Shown piece by piece: positions 38,697-48,763 of a stretch of DNA of 64,000 nucleotides; position 1 is the stretch's first letter; each line of letters begins with the position of its first letter. Origin of the DNA: Bacteroidia bacterium (GTDB lineage: Bacteria > Bacteroidota > Bacteroidia > B-17B0 > Aurantibacillaceae); NCBI GenBank assembly GCA_016787445.1, contig JAEUTQ010000076.1, positions 1 to 64,000 of the forward strand. Direction: 5' to 3'. Below the pieces are notes generated by a model, which was given only the letters and a program-made list of their open reading frames with translations, was not told where the DNA came from and did not search any database. A program made the translations under genes and the position numbers.

Positions 38697-39521
38697 ATGG
38701 GATTAAAAAAATTCAGACCGCTAACTCCTAGCTTACGCTTCAAAATAGCGTCAGACAACTCTGATATTACTACTGATAAACCTGAAAAGAGTTTAGTTAC
38801 CAGTACAAAATCGAGTGGAGGCCGTAACAATTCAGGTAAGATGACTATGCGCTATATTGGCGGTGGTCACAAAAAACAATACCGTATCATTGATTTCAAA
38901 CGTGAAAAGGACGGAATCGAAGGAACAGTTAAAACTGTTGAGTACGATCCAAACCGTACTGCACGTATTGCATTAGTTGTATACAAAGACGGAGAGAAGC
39001 GTTACATCATCGCTCCTCAAGGCTTAAAAGTTGGACAAAAAGTTATGTCCGGTTCAAAAGCTACTCCGGAAGTTGGAAACACTTTGTTTTTATCAGATGT
39101 TCCATTAGGTACAATCATCCATAACATTGAGTTACGTCCGGGTCAAGGTGCAGCATTAGCTCGCAGCGCTGGTTCGTATGCTCAGTTAACTGCTCGTGAA
39201 GGAAAATACGCAGTATTACGTATGCCTTCAGGTGAGTTACGTATGATTTTGATTACTTGCAAAGCTACTGTTGGCGCTGTATCTAATCCTGATCATAACT
39301 TAGAAGTTCATGGTAAAGCAGGTCGTAAACGTTGGTTAGGTGTACGTCCGCGTACAAGGCCAGTGGCAATGAACCCGGTTGATCATCCAATGGGTGGTGG
39401 TGAAGGTCGTGCTTCAGGTGGTCACCCACGTTCACGTAAGGGCTTACCAGCAAAAGGCTTTAAGACTCGTTACAAGTCAAAAGCTTCTAACAAACACATT
39501 ATTGAAAGAAGAAAAAAATAA
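38697..39521 (+). CDS. rplB: 50S ribosomal protein uL2
   Basis: 274 residues; needed for subunit joining and peptidyl transfer. The conserved C-terminal segment with the key His ([19 protein letters not shown]) is intact. The 59-nt gap that follows contains a small GC-rich stem (CGAG/CTCG near 39543-39555) before rpsS. Confidence 0.98.
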   Translation: MGLKKFRPLTPSLRFKIASDNSDITTDKPEKSLVTSTKSSGGRNNSGKMTMRYIGGGHKKQYRIIDFKREKDGIEGTVKTVEYDPNRTARIALVVYKDGEKRYIIAPQGLKVGQKVMSGSKATPEVGNTLFLSDVPLGTIIHNIELRPGQGAALARSAGSYAQLTAREGKYAVLRMPSGELRMILITCKATVGAVSNPDHNLEVHGKAGRKRWLGVRPRTRPVAMNPVDHPMGGGEGRASGGHPRSRKGLPAKGFKTRYKSKASNKHIIERRKK

Positions 39522-39580
39522 TTAAATAACGTTTAATGGTGGCGAGCTAGCCTCGACATTCAAAACAAAAAAAAATAACA

Positions 39581-39868
39581 ATGGCAAGATCATTAAAAAA
39601 AGGACCCTTTATCGACCACAATTTGGCTGGTAAAGTTGACAAAATGAACGCTGGCGGAAAGAAGTCGGTTATTAAAACCTGGGCTCGTCGCTCAACTATT
39701 CCACCAGAATTTGTAGGACATACATTTGCAGTACATAACGGTGCAAAATTTATTCCGGTTTATGTAACTGAAAACATGGTAGGACATAAATTAGGAGAAT
39801 TTGCTCCAACGCGTGTGTTTAAAGGACATGCCGGTCACAATAAAGGAGCTGCAGCTGCAAAAAAATAA
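39581..39868 (+). CDS. rpsS: 30S ribosomal protein uS19
   Basis: 95 residues; 30S head protein partnering uS13. Typical [15 protein letters not shown] start and [11 protein letters not shown] motif. The leader just before it is A-rich with no Shine-Dalgarno sequence. Confidence 0.98.
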   Translation: MARSLKKGPFIDHNLAGKVDKMNAGGKKSVIKTWARRSTIPPEFVGHTFAVHNGAKFIPVYVTENMVGHKLGEFAPTRVFKGHAGHNKGAAAAKK

Positions 39869-39893
39869 TTATTAAGTATTAAGATAAATTTCC

Positions 39894-40286
39894 ATGGGAA
39901 AAAGAAAAAGATTAGTAGCGGACAAGCGTAAAGAGGCGAACAAAACAACTTATTTCGCCAAATTAAACAATTGTCCAACATCACCTCGTAAAATGCGCCA
40001 AGTGGCCGATTTAGTAAGAGGTATGGATGTATACAAAGCTTTAAGCGTATTAAAATTCAATACCCGCGAAGCATCAGGTCGTTTAGAAAAATTATTGAAG
40101 TCTGCCATTGCTAATTATGAAGCAAAAACAGGTCAGCGTCCTGACGATGATACATTGTTTGTAAAAGAAATTATGGTTGACAGCGCTATGGCTGTGAAAC
40201 GTTTACGCACAGCGCCTCAAGGCCGCGGATATCGTATCAGAAAGCGTTCTAATCACGTAACTTTAGTAATTGACACAAAAAATTAA
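39894..40286 (+). CDS. rplV: 50S ribosomal protein uL22
   Basis: 130 residues; its beta-hairpin lines the exit tunnel near the macrolide site ([20 protein letters not shown]-like end is seen as [19 protein letters not shown]). The N-terminal extension before [19 protein letters not shown] is ~25 residues. Normal otherwise. Confidence 0.98.
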   Translation: MGKRKRLVADKRKEANKTTYFAKLNNCPTSPRKMRQVADLVRGMDVYKALSVLKFNTREASGRLEKLLKSAIANYEAKTGQRPDDDTLFVKEIMVDSAMAVKRLRTAPQGRGYRIRKRSNHVTLVIDTKN

Positions 40287-40296
40287 AAAATAAGAA

Positions 40297-41025
40297 ATGG
40301 GACAAAAAGTTAATCCGATAGGTATTCGTTTAGGCATCGTTAAGGGCTGGGATTCTAACTGGTTTGGAGGTAAAGATTACTCTGACAAATTAGTTGAAGA
40401 CGAAAAAATCAGAACCTATTTAAAAGCTCGTTTAGCAAAAGGAAGTATTTCTAAAATTGTTATCGAGAGAACATTAAAGTTAGTTACTGTAACTATCAAT
40501 ACAGCTCGTCCGGGTATCATCATCGGTAAGGGCGGTAAAGAAGTTGATAAGTTGAAAGAAGAGTTAAAGAAATTAACTAAGAAAGAAGTTCAAATCAACA
40601 TCTTCGAAATTAAGCGTCCTGAATTAGATGCACGCTTAGTTGCTGATAGCATTGCTCGCCAGATTGAAGGACGTATCTCTTTCCGTCGTGCCGCTAAAAT
40701 GGCAATGGCTTCTACAATGCGTATGGGTGCCGAAGGTATCAAGATAAAAGTTTCCGGCCGTTTGGGCGGTGCCGAGATGGCTCGTACAGAAGGTTACAAA
40801 GAAGGGCGTACTCCGTTACATACGCTTCGTGCCGATATCGACTATGCAGTTGCTGAAGCACATACTTCTTATGGCCGTATTGGTGTAAAAGTTTGGATTT
40901 GCAATGGTGAGGTTTATGGTAAGCGCGATTTATCGCCTAACATCGGTCTTGCAAAAGAGAAAAAAGGTCCGGCTACTCCAAAATTCGGTGGTGGAAAGAA
41001 AAAGGGTAAGAGAGAAGACAAGTAA
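40297..41025 (+). CDS. rpsC: 30S ribosomal protein uS3
   Basis: 242 residues; mRNA-entry protein with a KH domain ([15 protein letters not shown]) and C-terminal domain ([17 protein letters not shown]). The lysine-rich tail ([14 protein letters not shown]) extends past the core. A 57-nt AT-rich gap follows. Confidence 0.98.
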   Translation: MGQKVNPIGIRLGIVKGWDSNWFGGKDYSDKLVEDEKIRTYLKARLAKGSISKIVIERTLKLVTVTINTARPGIIIGKGGKEVDKLKEELKKLTKKEVQINIFEIKRPELDARLVADSIARQIEGRISFRRAAKMAMASTMRMGAEGIKIKVSGRLGGAEMARTEGYKEGRTPLHTLRADIDYAVAEAHTSYGRIGVKVWICNGEVYGKRDLSPNIGLAKEKKGPATPKFGGGKKKGKREDK

Positions 41026-41082
41026 TAGAGCAAAGCTTTATTAAAAAATTAAAAAAGGTTTAATAAATAAAGAGTTTATAAA

Positions 41083-41511
41083 ATGTTACAACCAAAAAGA
41101 ACGAAGTTCAGGAAATCGCAAAAAATGAAAATGAAAGGCAACGCCAAGCGTGGCGATCAATTAGCCTTTGGTTCATTTGGTATTAAAGCTCAAGAAGGCT
41201 GCTGGGTAACAGCTCGTCAAATTGAAGCTGCTCGTATCGCCATCACACGTTTTATGAAACGTGAAGGTCAGGTATGGATTCGCGTGTTCCCTGATAAACC
41301 AATCACTCGCAAACCGGCTGAGGTACGTATGGGTAAAGGTAAAGGTGCTCCAGAATATTGGGTAGCTCCTGTTAAACCGGGCCGTATTTTATTTGAGGCA
41401 GAAGGTGTACCAATGGATGTTGCTAAGGAAGCATTACGTTTGGCAGCACAAAAGTTACCGGTAGTTACCAAATTTGTAGTAAGAAGAGATTACACTGCTA
41501 ACGAAGCATAA
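41083..41511 (+). CDS. rplP: 50S ribosomal protein uL16
   Basis: 142 residues; positions tRNA in the A and P sites. Core block [20 protein letters not shown] is intact, including the Arg hydroxylated in other bacteria. Operon order uS3-uL16-uL29 is standard. Confidence 0.98.
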   Translation: MLQPKRTKFRKSQKMKMKGNAKRGDQLAFGSFGIKAQEGCWVTARQIEAARIAITRFMKREGQVWIRVFPDKPITRKPAEVRMGKGKGAPEYWVAPVKPGRILFEAEGVPMDVAKEALRLAAQKLPVVTKFVVRRDYTANEA

Positions 41512-41522
41512 AACGAAGCAAA

Positions 41523-41720
41523 ATGAAAAACAAAGACATTATGGCTTTATCCGATGCAGAATTATTGGATAAAATTAAAGAAGAAAAAGCCGCATTAGGC
41601 AAATTAAAAGTGAATCACAATGTTTCTCCAATCGAGAATCCAATTACGATTCGTAATGCGCGCAAAACAATTGCCCGTTTGGCAACTGAAGCAACAAAAC
41701 GTAAAAAAGCATCAAAATAA
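41523..41720 (+). CDS. rpmC: 50S ribosomal protein uL29
   Basis: 65 residues; two-helix protein at the tunnel exit. Family pattern ALSDAELLDKIKEEKAAL and the ENPITIRNARKTIARLAT helix are clear. Confidence 0.97.
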   Translation: MKNKDIMALSDAELLDKIKEEKAALGKLKVNHNVSPIENPITIRNARKTIARLATEATKRKKASK

Positions 41721-41736
41721 TTAAGCTTTACCTAAA

Positions 41737-41991
41737 ATGGAAAGAAATTTAAGAAAAGAAAAAACCGGTGTTGTTACCAGCAATAAAATGAATAAATCTA
41801 TTGTTGTGGCAGTAATGCGTAAAGTAAAACACCCGAAGTACGGTAAATTCGTAAACAAAACTTCTAAGTTCGTTGCACACGACGAGAAAAACGAATGCAG
41901 CATTGGCGATACCGTTCGTATTATGGAAACACGTCCGTTAAGCAAAACCAAAAACTGGCGCTTAGTTGAAATAATTGAAAAAGTAAAATAA
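41737..41991 (+). CDS. rpsQ: 30S ribosomal protein uS17
   Basis: 84 residues; OB-fold 16S rRNA-binding protein. [24 protein letters not shown] and the [20 protein letters not shown] end match the family. Confidence 0.98.
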   Translation: MERNLRKEKTGVVTSNKMNKSIVVAVMRKVKHPKYGKFVNKTSKFVAHDEKNECSIGDTVRIMETRPLSKTKNWRLVEIIEKVK

Positions 41992-42023
41992 TTTATTGGT
42001 TATATCTTAAAAATTAAAGTAAA

Positions 42024-42392
42024 ATGATACAAAACGAATCAAGATTAACCGTAGCCGATAACAGTGGTGCTAAAGAGGTACTGGTTATTCGTGTATTAGG
42101 CGGTACTCGTAAGCGTTACGCTTCAATTGGCGATAAAGTGGTAGTTACCGTTAAGCATGCTTTACCTTCAGGAAACGTAAAAAAAGGTACAGTTAGTAAA
42201 GCTGTAATCGTTAGAACAAGAAAAGAAATCCGTCGTAATGATGGTTCTTATATCCGTTTCGATGATAACGCAGTTGTGTTGTTAAACAACACCGATGAAA
42301 TTCGCGGTACCCGTATTTTCGGTCCGGTAGCTCGTGAATTACGCGATAAACAATTTATGAAAATTATATCATTAGCACCAGAAGTGCTTTAA
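42024..42392 (+). CDS. rplN: 50S ribosomal protein uL14
   Basis: 122 residues; forms an intersubunit bridge. [27 protein letters not shown] start and [15 protein letters not shown] end are typical. Confidence 0.98.
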   Translation: MIQNESRLTVADNSGAKEVLVIRVLGGTRKRYASIGDKVVVTVKHALPSGNVKKGTVSKAVIVRTRKEIRRNDGSYIRFDDNAVVLLNNTDEIRGTRIFGPVARELRDKQFMKIISLAPEVL

Positions 42393-42407
42393 ACAATAGT
42401 TGAGGTC

Positions 42408-42731
42408 ATGTCAAAATTAAAATTAAAATTAAAAAAAGGTGATACTGTAAGAGTGATTTCCGGAGAGGCGAGAGGCCAGGAAGGTAAAATCATTTCTATC
42501 GACACGAAAAAATCACGTGTATTGGTAGAAGGTGTTAATATGATTAGCAAGCACAGTAAACCAAACGCTAAAAATCCTAATGGTGGTATCACTAAGCAGG
42601 AAGGTTCAATCCACATTTCAAACGTTATGTTTGTTGAAGGTGGTAAAACAACCCGTATTGGTCGTCAGGTTGACGAAAAAACAAAGAAAATAGTACGTAT
42701 CTCTAAAAAAACTAAGGAGGTAATTAAATAA
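42408..42731 (+). CDS. rplX: 50S ribosomal protein uL24
   Basis: 107 residues; early 50S assembly protein with a KOW motif ([20 protein letters not shown]). Its last codons (Thr-Lys-Glu-Val) also spell AAGGAGGT at 42714-42721, a perfect Shine-Dalgarno sequence for rplE. Its TAA overlaps the rplE ATG by one base. Confidence 0.98.
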   Translation: MSKLKLKLKKGDTVRVISGEARGQEGKIISIDTKKSRVLVEGVNMISKHSKPNAKNPNGGITKQEGSIHISNVMFVEGGKTTRIGRQVDEKTKKIVRISKKTKEVIK

Positions 42732-43288
42732 TGGCAACAAAAACGTATCAACCAAGATTAAAGAGCAAATACAGCTCTGAAATTGTAAATAATTTAAAAA
42801 ATCAATTTCAGTATAAAACTGTAATGCAAGTTCCGAAATTGGAAAAAATCTGTATTAACCAAGGTATTGGTGATGCAGTATCGGATAAAAAAATGATTGA
42901 AGCTGCATTGAAAGAAATGACCACAATTACCGGTCAAAAAGCAGTGCCTACTCACTCTACAAAAGATATCTCAAACTTTAAATTACGTAAGGGTGTTGCC
43001 ATTGGTGTACGCGTTACATTACGTGGCGATAAAATGTATGAGTTCTTAGATAGATTAGTAGCTTCAGCATTACCTCGTATCCGTGATTTTAAAGGTATCA
43101 ACAATAAAGGTTTTGATGGCCGTGGTAACTATACATTAGGTATCACTGAGCAAATTATCTTCCCTGAAATTGATATCGATAAAGTAACAAAAATCAATGG
43201 TATGGATATTACTTTCGTTACATCAGCTCCAACTGATAAGGAAGCTATGGCATTGTTAACTGAATTTGGATTACCATTTAAAAAATAA
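42731..43288 (+). CDS. rplE: 50S ribosomal protein uL5
   Basis: 185 residues; binds 5S rRNA and contacts P-site tRNA. The family core ([23 protein letters not shown]) is clear. It overlaps rplX by one base and is one of only two genes in this cluster with a strong Shine-Dalgarno sequence (AAGGAGGT, 9 nt spacing). Confidence 0.98.
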   Translation: MATKTYQPRLKSKYSSEIVNNLKNQFQYKTVMQVPKLEKICINQGIGDAVSDKKMIEAALKEMTTITGQKAVPTHSTKDISNFKLRKGVAIGVRVTLRGDKMYEFLDRLVASALPRIRDFKGINNKGFDGRGNYTLGITEQIIFPEIDIDKVTKINGMDITFVTSAPTDKEAMALLTEFGLPFKK

Positions 43289-43301
43289 TATAAGCTAAAA
43301 G

Positions 43302-43571
43302 ATGGCAAAAGAATCAATGAAGGCCCGTGAGGCCAAACGTAAAAAGTTAGCGGAAAAATACGCAGCTAAACGTGAAGAACTAAAAAAGGCTGGAAACTAC
43401 GATGCTTTACAAAAGCTTCCTAAAAATTCATGTCCGGTTAGAGGTCGTAACCGTTGTAAATTAACGGGCCGTCCGCGCGGTTATATGCGTCAATTCGGTG
43501 TAAGCCGTGTTACATTCCGCGAAATGGTTTTATTTGGTTTAATCCCTGGTTTAACCAAATCTAGCTGGTAA
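43302..43571 (+). CDS. rpsN: 30S ribosomal protein uS14, zinc-free form
   Basis: 89 residues; long type without the CxxC...CxxC zinc knuckle ([20 protein letters not shown] keeps only two Cys). 30S head assembly protein. A 58-nt gap with a hairpin separates it from rpsH. Confidence 0.97.
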   Translation: MAKESMKAREAKRKKLAEKYAAKREELKKAGNYDALQKLPKNSCPVRGRNRCKLTGRPRGYMRQFGVSRVTFREMVLFGLIPGLTKSSW

Positions 43572-43591
43572 TAAAAAGAGTATTAATATAA

Positions 43592-43611
43592 TTATCCTGC
43601 GTGCGGGATAA
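43592..43611 (+). promoter_or_regulatory. Hairpin in rpsN-rpsH gap, candidate uS8 operator
   Basis: TTATCCTG / CGGGATAA (one G-U pair, loop CGTG), eight base pairs, ending 18 nt before the rpsH ATG. No T-run follows, so it is not a terminator. uS8 autoregulates the spc operon in E. coli; a similar role here is inference only. Confidence 0.45.
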
Positions 43612-43629
43612 CATATAAAACAAATAAAA

Positions 43630-44028
43630 ATGACAGATTCAATATCAGATTACCTAACACGCGTAAGAAACGCGATTAAGGCCAACCACAGAATTGTAGA
43701 AGTTCCTGCTTCTAATTTGAAAAAAGAAATTACAAAAATTCTTTTCGAAAAAGGTTATATCCTAAACTATAAGTTTGAGGAAAACGATAAAAAACAGGGT
43801 ACAATTAAAATCGCATTAAAATACCATCCGGTAACTAAGATTTCAGCGATCCGTTCATTAGATCGTATCTCTTCTCCGGGTTTACGTAAGTATACAGGTG
43901 CTGCATCAATGCCACGTGTATTAAACGGAATGGGTATCGCTATCATTTCTACTTCTAAAGGTGTAATGACTGATAAAGAAGCTAAGAATCAAAATGTGGG
44001 CGGCGAAGTTTTATGTTATGTTTCTTAA
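43630..44028 (+). CDS. rpsH: 30S ribosomal protein uS8
   Basis: 132 residues; central-domain 16S rRNA binder. TDSISDYLTRVRNAIKA start and STSKGVMTDKEAKNQNVGGEVLCYV end are standard. A stable hairpin sits in its leader. Confidence 0.98.
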   Translation: MTDSISDYLTRVRNAIKANHRIVEVPASNLKKEITKILFEKGYILNYKFEENDKKQGTIKIALKYHPVTKISAIRSLDRISSPGLRKYTGAASMPRVLNGMGIAIISTSKGVMTDKEAKNQNVGGEVLCYVS

Positions 44029-44037
44029 TCTAAAATA

Positions 44038-44044
44038 AGGAGGA
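44038..44044 (+). promoter_or_regulatory. Strong Shine-Dalgarno sequence before rplF
   Basis: AGGAGGA (preceded by TA, giving TAAGGAGGA) lies eight bases before the rplF ATG. Together with the rplE site it is exceptional, since the other ribosomal genes here have A/T-rich leaders only. Confidence 0.7.
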
Positions 44045-44052
44045 AATTAGTC

Positions 44053-44607
44053 ATGTCACGTATAGGAAAAGCACCGATAACAATACCACAAGGAGTGGAA
44101 GTAAGTGTTGCCAATGGATTGGTAACCGTTAAAGGTAAAAAAGGAACATTAACTCAAAAGGTTGATTCGGATATTGATGTTAAAGTTGACAATGGTACAA
44201 TCACTGTATCTCGTCCAACTGATCACAAACGTCACCGTTCATTACATGGTTTATACCGCGCATTAATCGCTAATATGATTAAGGGTGTAAACGAAGGATA
44301 TAAAACAGAGCAAGAATTAGTAGGTGTAGGTTACCGTGCATCAAACAAGGGTCAATTATTAGAATTGTCTTTAGGTTATTCACATAACATCACTTTCGAT
44401 TTACCGGTAGAGGTAAAGGTTACCACTACAGCTGAAAAAGGTGCAAACCCAAAAATTATTTTGGAATCTGCAGACAAACAGTTAATCGGATTAGTAGCTG
44501 CAAAAATTCGTTCGTTACGTAAACCTGAACCTTACAAAGGAAAAGGTATCAAGTTTACTGGTGAGATTTTACGTCGTAAGGCAGGTAAATCAGCAGCTAA
44601 AAAATAA
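44053..44607 (+). CDS. rplF: 50S ribosomal protein uL6
   Basis: 184 residues; two-domain protein near the factor-binding site. SRIGKAPITIPQGVEV start and KPEPYKGKGIKF end are typical. Preceded by a strong Shine-Dalgarno sequence, unusual for this phylum. Confidence 0.98.
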   Translation: MSRIGKAPITIPQGVEVSVANGLVTVKGKKGTLTQKVDSDIDVKVDNGTITVSRPTDHKRHRSLHGLYRALIANMIKGVNEGYKTEQELVGVGYRASNKGQLLELSLGYSHNITFDLPVEVKVTTTAEKGANPKIILESADKQLIGLVAAKIRSLRKPEPYKGKGIKFTGEILRRKAGKSAAKK

Positions 44608-44644
44608 TTAAATTAATGTTAATCATCTTAAAAAAACTGAAAAG

Positions 44645-45001
44645 ATGGCACTGAATAAAGAACAAAGAAGACAAAGAATTAAATACAGAATTCGTAAAAC
44701 CGTAAAAGGTTCAAACGAGTCTCCACGCTTGTGTGTATTTCGTAGTAACGCTGAAATTTATGCTCAGTTAATCGACGATAAAGCCGGCAAAACTTTAATT
44801 TCTGCAGGTACCAATGATAAATCAATTAAGTCGGCTAAAGTAAGCAAGTCTGAACAAGCTAAATTAGTTGGTAAGTTAATCGCCGAGAAAGCAATTTCTG
44901 GCGGAATCAGTGAAGTGAAATTTGACCGTAATGGTTTCTTATACCATGGCCGTGTTAAATCATTAGCAGAAGGCGCACGCGAAGGCGGACTTAAATTTTA
45001 A
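44645..45001 (+). CDS. rplR: 50S ribosomal protein uL18
   Basis: 118 residues; 5S rRNA-binding protein. [18 protein letters not shown] core and [24 protein letters not shown] end match the family. Confidence 0.98.
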   Translation: MALNKEQRRQRIKYRIRKTVKGSNESPRLCVFRSNAEIYAQLIDDKAGKTLISAGTNDKSIKSAKVSKSEQAKLVGKLIAEKAISGGISEVKFDRNGFLYHGRVKSLAEGAREGGLKF

Positions 45002-45029
45002 TTAGTAATAAAAACTTTAAACGAATAAA

Positions 45030-45548
45030 ATGTCAACAGAAGTTGTTAAAAGAGTAAAATCAAGCGACATCGAACTAAAAGATAAATTAGTTGCTGTACA
45101 GCGTGTAACCAAGGTTACCAAAGGTGGTCGCCACTTTAGTTTTGCTGCTATCGTTGTAGTAGGAAACGAAAAAGGTGTAGTAGGCCAGGGCTTAGGTAAA
45201 GCTAACGAGGTAACTGATGCTATCACTAAAGGTATCGAAGATGCTAAAAAGAGCTTGGTAAAAGTACCGGTATTAAACGGAACTGTGCCTCATGCACAGG
45301 AAGGTAAATTTGGCGGTGCTCGCGTGTTCTTAAAGCCTGCTGCTCACGGTACCGGAGTAATTGCCGGTGGTGCGATGCGTGCTGTATTAGAAAGCGTTGG
45401 TATTACCGATGTATTAGCAAAATCTAAAGGTTCATCTAACCCTCACAACGTGGTTAAAGCAACTTTAGATGCGTTAGTGAAAATGCGTGATCCTATTACA
45501 GTGGCTCACCAAAGAGGTATTTCTTTAGATAAAGTGTTTAACGGATAA
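45030..45548 (+). CDS. rpsE: 30S ribosomal protein uS5
   Basis: 172 residues; decoding-fidelity protein. The S5 RNA-binding domain ([19 protein letters not shown]) and the [19 protein letters not shown] segment are intact. Ten bases before rpmD. Confidence 0.98.
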   Translation: MSTEVVKRVKSSDIELKDKLVAVQRVTKVTKGGRHFSFAAIVVVGNEKGVVGQGLGKANEVTDAITKGIEDAKKSLVKVPVLNGTVPHAQEGKFGGARVFLKPAAHGTGVIAGGAMRAVLESVGITDVLAKSKGSSNPHNVVKATLDALVKMRDPITVAHQRGISLDKVFNG

Positions 45549-45558
45549 TAGTATTGTT

Positions 45559-45738
45559 ATGGCTAAAGTAAAAATTACATTGGTAAAAGGTACATCTAAG
45601 CGTTCACCTGCTCAAAGAGCAACGTTGGTGGCTTTAGGTTTTAAAAAATCGTACCAGACCCTTGAAAAGGAATTAAATCCTGCGGTTCAAGGTCAGATTA
45701 ATGCTGTAAAGCACATGTTAAAAATTGAAACTATTTAA
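45559..45738 (+). CDS. rpmD: 50S ribosomal protein uL30
   Basis: 59 residues starting MAKVKITLVKGTSKRS; ends AVKHMLKIETI. uL30 folds as a small ferredoxin-like domain on the 50S surface. Position between uS5 and uL15 is standard, and the length is normal for this protein. Confidence 0.96.
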   Translation: MAKVKITLVKGTSKRSPAQRATLVALGFKKSYQTLEKELNPAVQGQINAVKHMLKIETI

Positions 45739-45749
45739 TATATTTTAAA

Positions 45750-46199
45750 ATGAAATTAAGCGGATTAAAACCAGCAAATGGTTCTGTAAAAAATAACTAC
45801 CGTCGCGGTCGCGGACAAGGTTCTGGTGGTGGTGGAACTGCTACTCGCGGTCATAAAGGTGCTCAGTCACGTTCAGGTTACTCTTCAAAGCGTGGTTTTG
45901 AAGGTGGTCAGATGCCTTTACAACGTCGTATTCCAAAATTCGGTTTCAAAAACATTAACCGTATTGACTACAACGGAATTAATTTAGATAGCATCCAAAA
46001 ATTAGTTGACAAAACTAAAGTAAGTGAAATTAATTTGGATGTTTTAATTAAAAACGGAATGGCTTCTAAGAATGATTTAGTAAAAATCTTAGGCCGTGGC
46101 GAATTAAAATCTAAAGTAACTATTTCAGCTCATGCTTTTACTGCAACTGCAAAAAAAGCAATTGAAGAAAAAGGTGGTTCAGTAACAACTTTAAAATAA
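45750..46199 (+). CDS. rplO: 50S ribosomal protein uL15
   Basis: 149 residues; late 50S assembly protein. The glycine-rich N-terminal arm (RRGRGQGSGGGGTATRGHKGAQ) and GFEGGQMPLQRRIPKFGF motif are clear. secY starts three bases after the stop. Confidence 0.97.
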   Translation: MKLSGLKPANGSVKNNYRRGRGQGSGGGGTATRGHKGAQSRSGYSSKRGFEGGQMPLQRRIPKFGFKNINRIDYNGINLDSIQKLVDKTKVSEINLDVLIKNGMASKNDLVKILGRGELKSKVTISAHAFTATAKKAIEEKGGSVTTLK

Positions 46200-46202
46200 T
46201 TT

Positions 46203-47537
46203 ATGAAGCGTTTTATAGATACACTTCAAAACATCTGGAAAATAGAGGAGCTAAGAGCTAGAATTCTTACCACCCTTGGGTTGGTATTAATTTATCGCCT
46301 TGGTTCTTATGTTGTGCTTCCTGGTGTAAACTCAGCTGTTCTTAACGAGGCTCAAGAGTCGGGGTCGCAAGACGGAATTATTGGTTTAATCAATATTTTC
46401 GCGGGCGGCGCTTTCTCACGTGCTTCTGTATTCGGTTTGGGTATTATGCCTTATATCACAGCATCCATTATTATCCAGTTGTTAGGTATGGCTGTGCCAT
46501 ATTTTCAAAAATTACAACGTGATGGCGAAAGCGGTCGTAAAAAAATCAATCAGTATACACGTTTCTTAACCATCGCCGTAACTGCGGTTCAATGTCCGGG
46601 TTACTTAGCTACTCAGGTATACAACATCCCTGGTGCGGTTGTATTAGACGGAACTTGGTTCATGATTCAGTCTACAATGATTCTCGTAACCGGTACCATG
46701 TTTGTTATGTGGTTAGGAGAGCGTATCACTGATAAAGGTATCGGAAACGGTATTTCCTTAATCATTATGATTGGTATTATCTCCCGCTTACCATTCGCAA
46801 TCACTTCTGAATTTGGTTCTCGTTTACAAAGTTCAGGTGGTGGATTGATCATGTTCTTATTAGAAATCGTTTTCTTATTATTCATTATCATCGGAAGCAT
46901 TATGTTAGTTCAGGGTACTCGTCGTATTCCGGTTCAGTTTGCTAAGAAGATCGTTGGAAATAAGCAATACGGTGGTGTTCGTCAGTACATTCCTTTAAAA
47001 GTGAATGCTGCAGGTGTAATGCCAATCATCTTTGCTCAAGCTATCATGTTCATTCCAGCGGCTATTACAGGTTTCGCCGGTAATGCAGGAGGCGTATTCA
47101 CTGAGCGTTATGGTTTCTGGTATAACCTTGTATTCGCGGTATTAATTATCCTCTTTACCTATTTCTACACAGCAATTATGGTTAACCCTAATCAGTTGGC
47201 TGATGATATGAAGAAAAACGGTGGTTTTATTCCGGGTGTTAAACCTGGTAAGAAAACAGCTGAGTTCATTGATCAGGTAATGAGCCGTATTACACTTCCA
47301 GGGTCTATTTTCCTTGCGGCAGTGGCTATTTTACCTGCTATTGCTATGCAATTAGGTATTAACAGTGCTTTTGCTGATTTCTACGGAGGAACTTCATTAT
47401 TGATCTTAGTAGGGGTAGTATTAGATACATTACAGCAAATTGAGACCTATTTATTGAACCGTCATTATGATGGATTAATGAAGTCTGGTCGAATTAAAGG
47501 ACGTGGCGCTAATGCCATGATGGTACAACAAGGCTAA
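46203..47537 (+). CDS. secY: Protein translocase subunit SecY
   Basis: 444-residue channel protein of the Sec translocon with ten membrane helices. Visible landmarks: plug-side NIFAGGAFSRASVFGLGIMPYI, the GIGNGISLIIM helix and cytosolic loop GTRRIPVQFAKK. All Sec-dependent exports in this window, including the T9SS cargoes, would pass it. infA follows after three bases, without map or adk between. Confidence 0.98.
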   Translation: MKRFIDTLQNIWKIEELRARILTTLGLVLIYRLGSYVVLPGVNSAVLNEAQESGSQDGIIGLINIFAGGAFSRASVFGLGIMPYITASIIIQLLGMAVPYFQKLQRDGESGRKKINQYTRFLTIAVTAVQCPGYLATQVYNIPGAVVLDGTWFMIQSTMILVTGTMFVMWLGERITDKGIGNGISLIIMIGIISRLPFAITSEFGSRLQSSGGGLIMFLLEIVFLLFIIIGSIMLVQGTRRIPVQFAKKIVGNKQYGGVRQYIPLKVNAAGVMPIIFAQAIMFIPAAITGFAGNAGGVFTERYGFWYNLVFAVLIILFTYFYTAIMVNPNQLADDMKKNGGFIPGVKPGKKTAEFIDQVMSRITLPGSIFLAAVAILPAIAMQLGINSAFADFYGGTSLLILVGVVLDTLQQIETYLLNRHYDGLMKSGRIKGRGANAMMVQQG

Positions 47538-47540
47538 GAT

Positions 47541-47759
47541 ATGGCGAAACAGGCAAACATAGAGGTTGACGGAACCATTATCGAATCTTTGAGTAACGCC
47601 ATGTTCAGGGTAGAGTTAGAGAATGGGCACGTAGTAATTGCGCATATTTCCGGTAAAATGCGTATGCACTATATTAAAATTTTAACCGGGGATAAGGTAA
47701 GATTGGAAATGAGTCCATACGACCTTACAAAAGCAAGAATTACATTCAGATATAAATAA
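47541..47759 (+). CDS. infA: Translation initiation factor IF-1
   Basis: 72-residue OB-fold protein that blocks the A site during initiation. [22 protein letters not shown] and the [15 protein letters not shown] end are textbook. Confidence 0.98.
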   Translation: MAKQANIEVDGTIIESLSNAMFRVELENGHVVIAHISGKMRMHYIKILTGDKVRLEMSPYDLTKARITFRYK

Positions 47760-47774
47760 TTAAACTAATAACTG

Positions 47775-47891
47775 ATGAAAGTTAGAGCATCCATAAAGAA
47801 AAGAAGCAGCGAATGCAAAATTGTTCGCCGTAAAGGAAAATTGTACGTAATCAACAAGAAAAACCCAAAATTCAAACAAAGACAAAGATAA
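47775..47891 (+). CDS. rpmJ: 50S ribosomal protein bL36, zinc-free form
   Basis: 38 residues, [20 protein letters not shown] start and KFKQRQR end. Of the usual Cys3-His zinc site only one Cys remains, so this is the zinc-independent form. It lies 15 bases after infA. Confidence 0.95.
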   Translation: MKVRASIKKRSSECKIVRRKGKLYVINKKNPKFKQRQR

Positions 47892-47897
47892 TTTTTG

Positions 47898-47905
47898 TAC
47901 CTTTG
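47898..47905 (+). promoter_or_regulatory. Candidate internal promoter -7 box before rpsM
   Basis: TACCTTTG fits TAnnTTTG and lies 28 bp before the rpsM ATG, in the 42-nt gap after rpmJ. A clear -33 element is missing, so this is tentative. It would separate an alpha-type unit (rpsM to rplQ) from the upstream genes. Confidence 0.4.
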
Positions 47906-47933
47906 CAAACCTTTTTAAAAAATTAAGATAAAA

Positions 47934-48311
47934 ATGGCACGTATTTCAGGTATTGACTTACCAAAAAACAAAAGAGGAGTGATAGGATTAACCTACATTT
48001 TCGGTATTGGCCCAAGCACCGCTAAAAAAATATTGGACAATGCAGGTATCTCACACGATAAAAAAGTGAGCGAATGGACTGACGATGAGCAAAATGCGAT
48101 TCGTAACTTCATTAACTCTAACTTTAAAGTAGAGGGTGCTTTGCGCTCTGAAGTTCAGTTAAACATTAAGCGTTTAGTGGATATCGGAACTTTCCGTGGA
48201 ATCCGTCACCGTAACGGTTTACCGGTTCGTGGTCAGCGTACTAAAACAAACGCTCGTACCCGTAAAGGTCGTCGTAAGACAATTGCCAACAAGAAAATGG
48301 CTACTAAATAA
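47934..48311 (+). CDS. rpsM: 30S ribosomal protein uS13
   Basis: 125 residues; head protein contacting tRNA and the 50[23 protein letters not shown] start, helix-two-turns-helix, and basic tail ([20 protein letters not shown]) are typical. Confidence 0.98.
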   Translation: MARISGIDLPKNKRGVIGLTYIFGIGPSTAKKILDNAGISHDKKVSEWTDDEQNAIRNFINSNFKVEGALRSEVQLNIKRLVDIGTFRGIRHRNGLPVRGQRTKTNARTRKGRRKTIANKKMATK

Positions 48312-48339
48312 TAATTAAAATTTAAGAAAAAGATATAAA

Positions 48340-48750
48340 ATGGCAAAACAACAAGCTACCGCCGCCACAGGAAAAGCAGCCGCACGTAAACGTGTTGTAA
48401 AAGTTGACGCTGCAGGCGAAGCACATATCAATGCTACATTCAATAACATTATCATCTCTTTAACCAACGTTGCTGGTCAAGTTATTTCTTGGTCATCTGC
48501 AGGTAAAATGGGTTTCAGAGGTTCTAAGAAAAACACACCTTATGCTGCGCAAATGGCAGCACAAGATTGTTCTAAAGTTGCTTTTGATGCAGGTTTACGT
48601 AAAGTAAAAGTGTATGTAAAAGGTCCGGGCGCAGGACGTGAGTCAGCAATCCGTTCTATTGCAGCTGCAGGAATCGAAGTATCTGAAATTGTAGATATCA
48701 CTCCAATTCCTCACAACGGTTGTCGCCCTCCAAAGCGTCGCCGCGTTTAA
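48340..48750 (+). CDS. rpsK: 30S ribosomal protein uS11
   Basis: 136 residues; platform protein near the E site. [16 protein letters not shown] and [18 protein letters not shown] are intact. A 139-nt gap, the longest inside the cluster, follows. Confidence 0.98.
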   Translation: MAKQQATAATGKAAARKRVVKVDAAGEAHINATFNNIIISLTNVAGQVISWSSAGKMGFRGSKKNTPYAAQMAAQDCSKVAFDAGLRKVKVYVKGPGAGRESAIRSIAAAGIEVSEIVDITPIPHNGCRPPKRRRV

Positions 48751-48763
48751 TAGTAAATAACAG

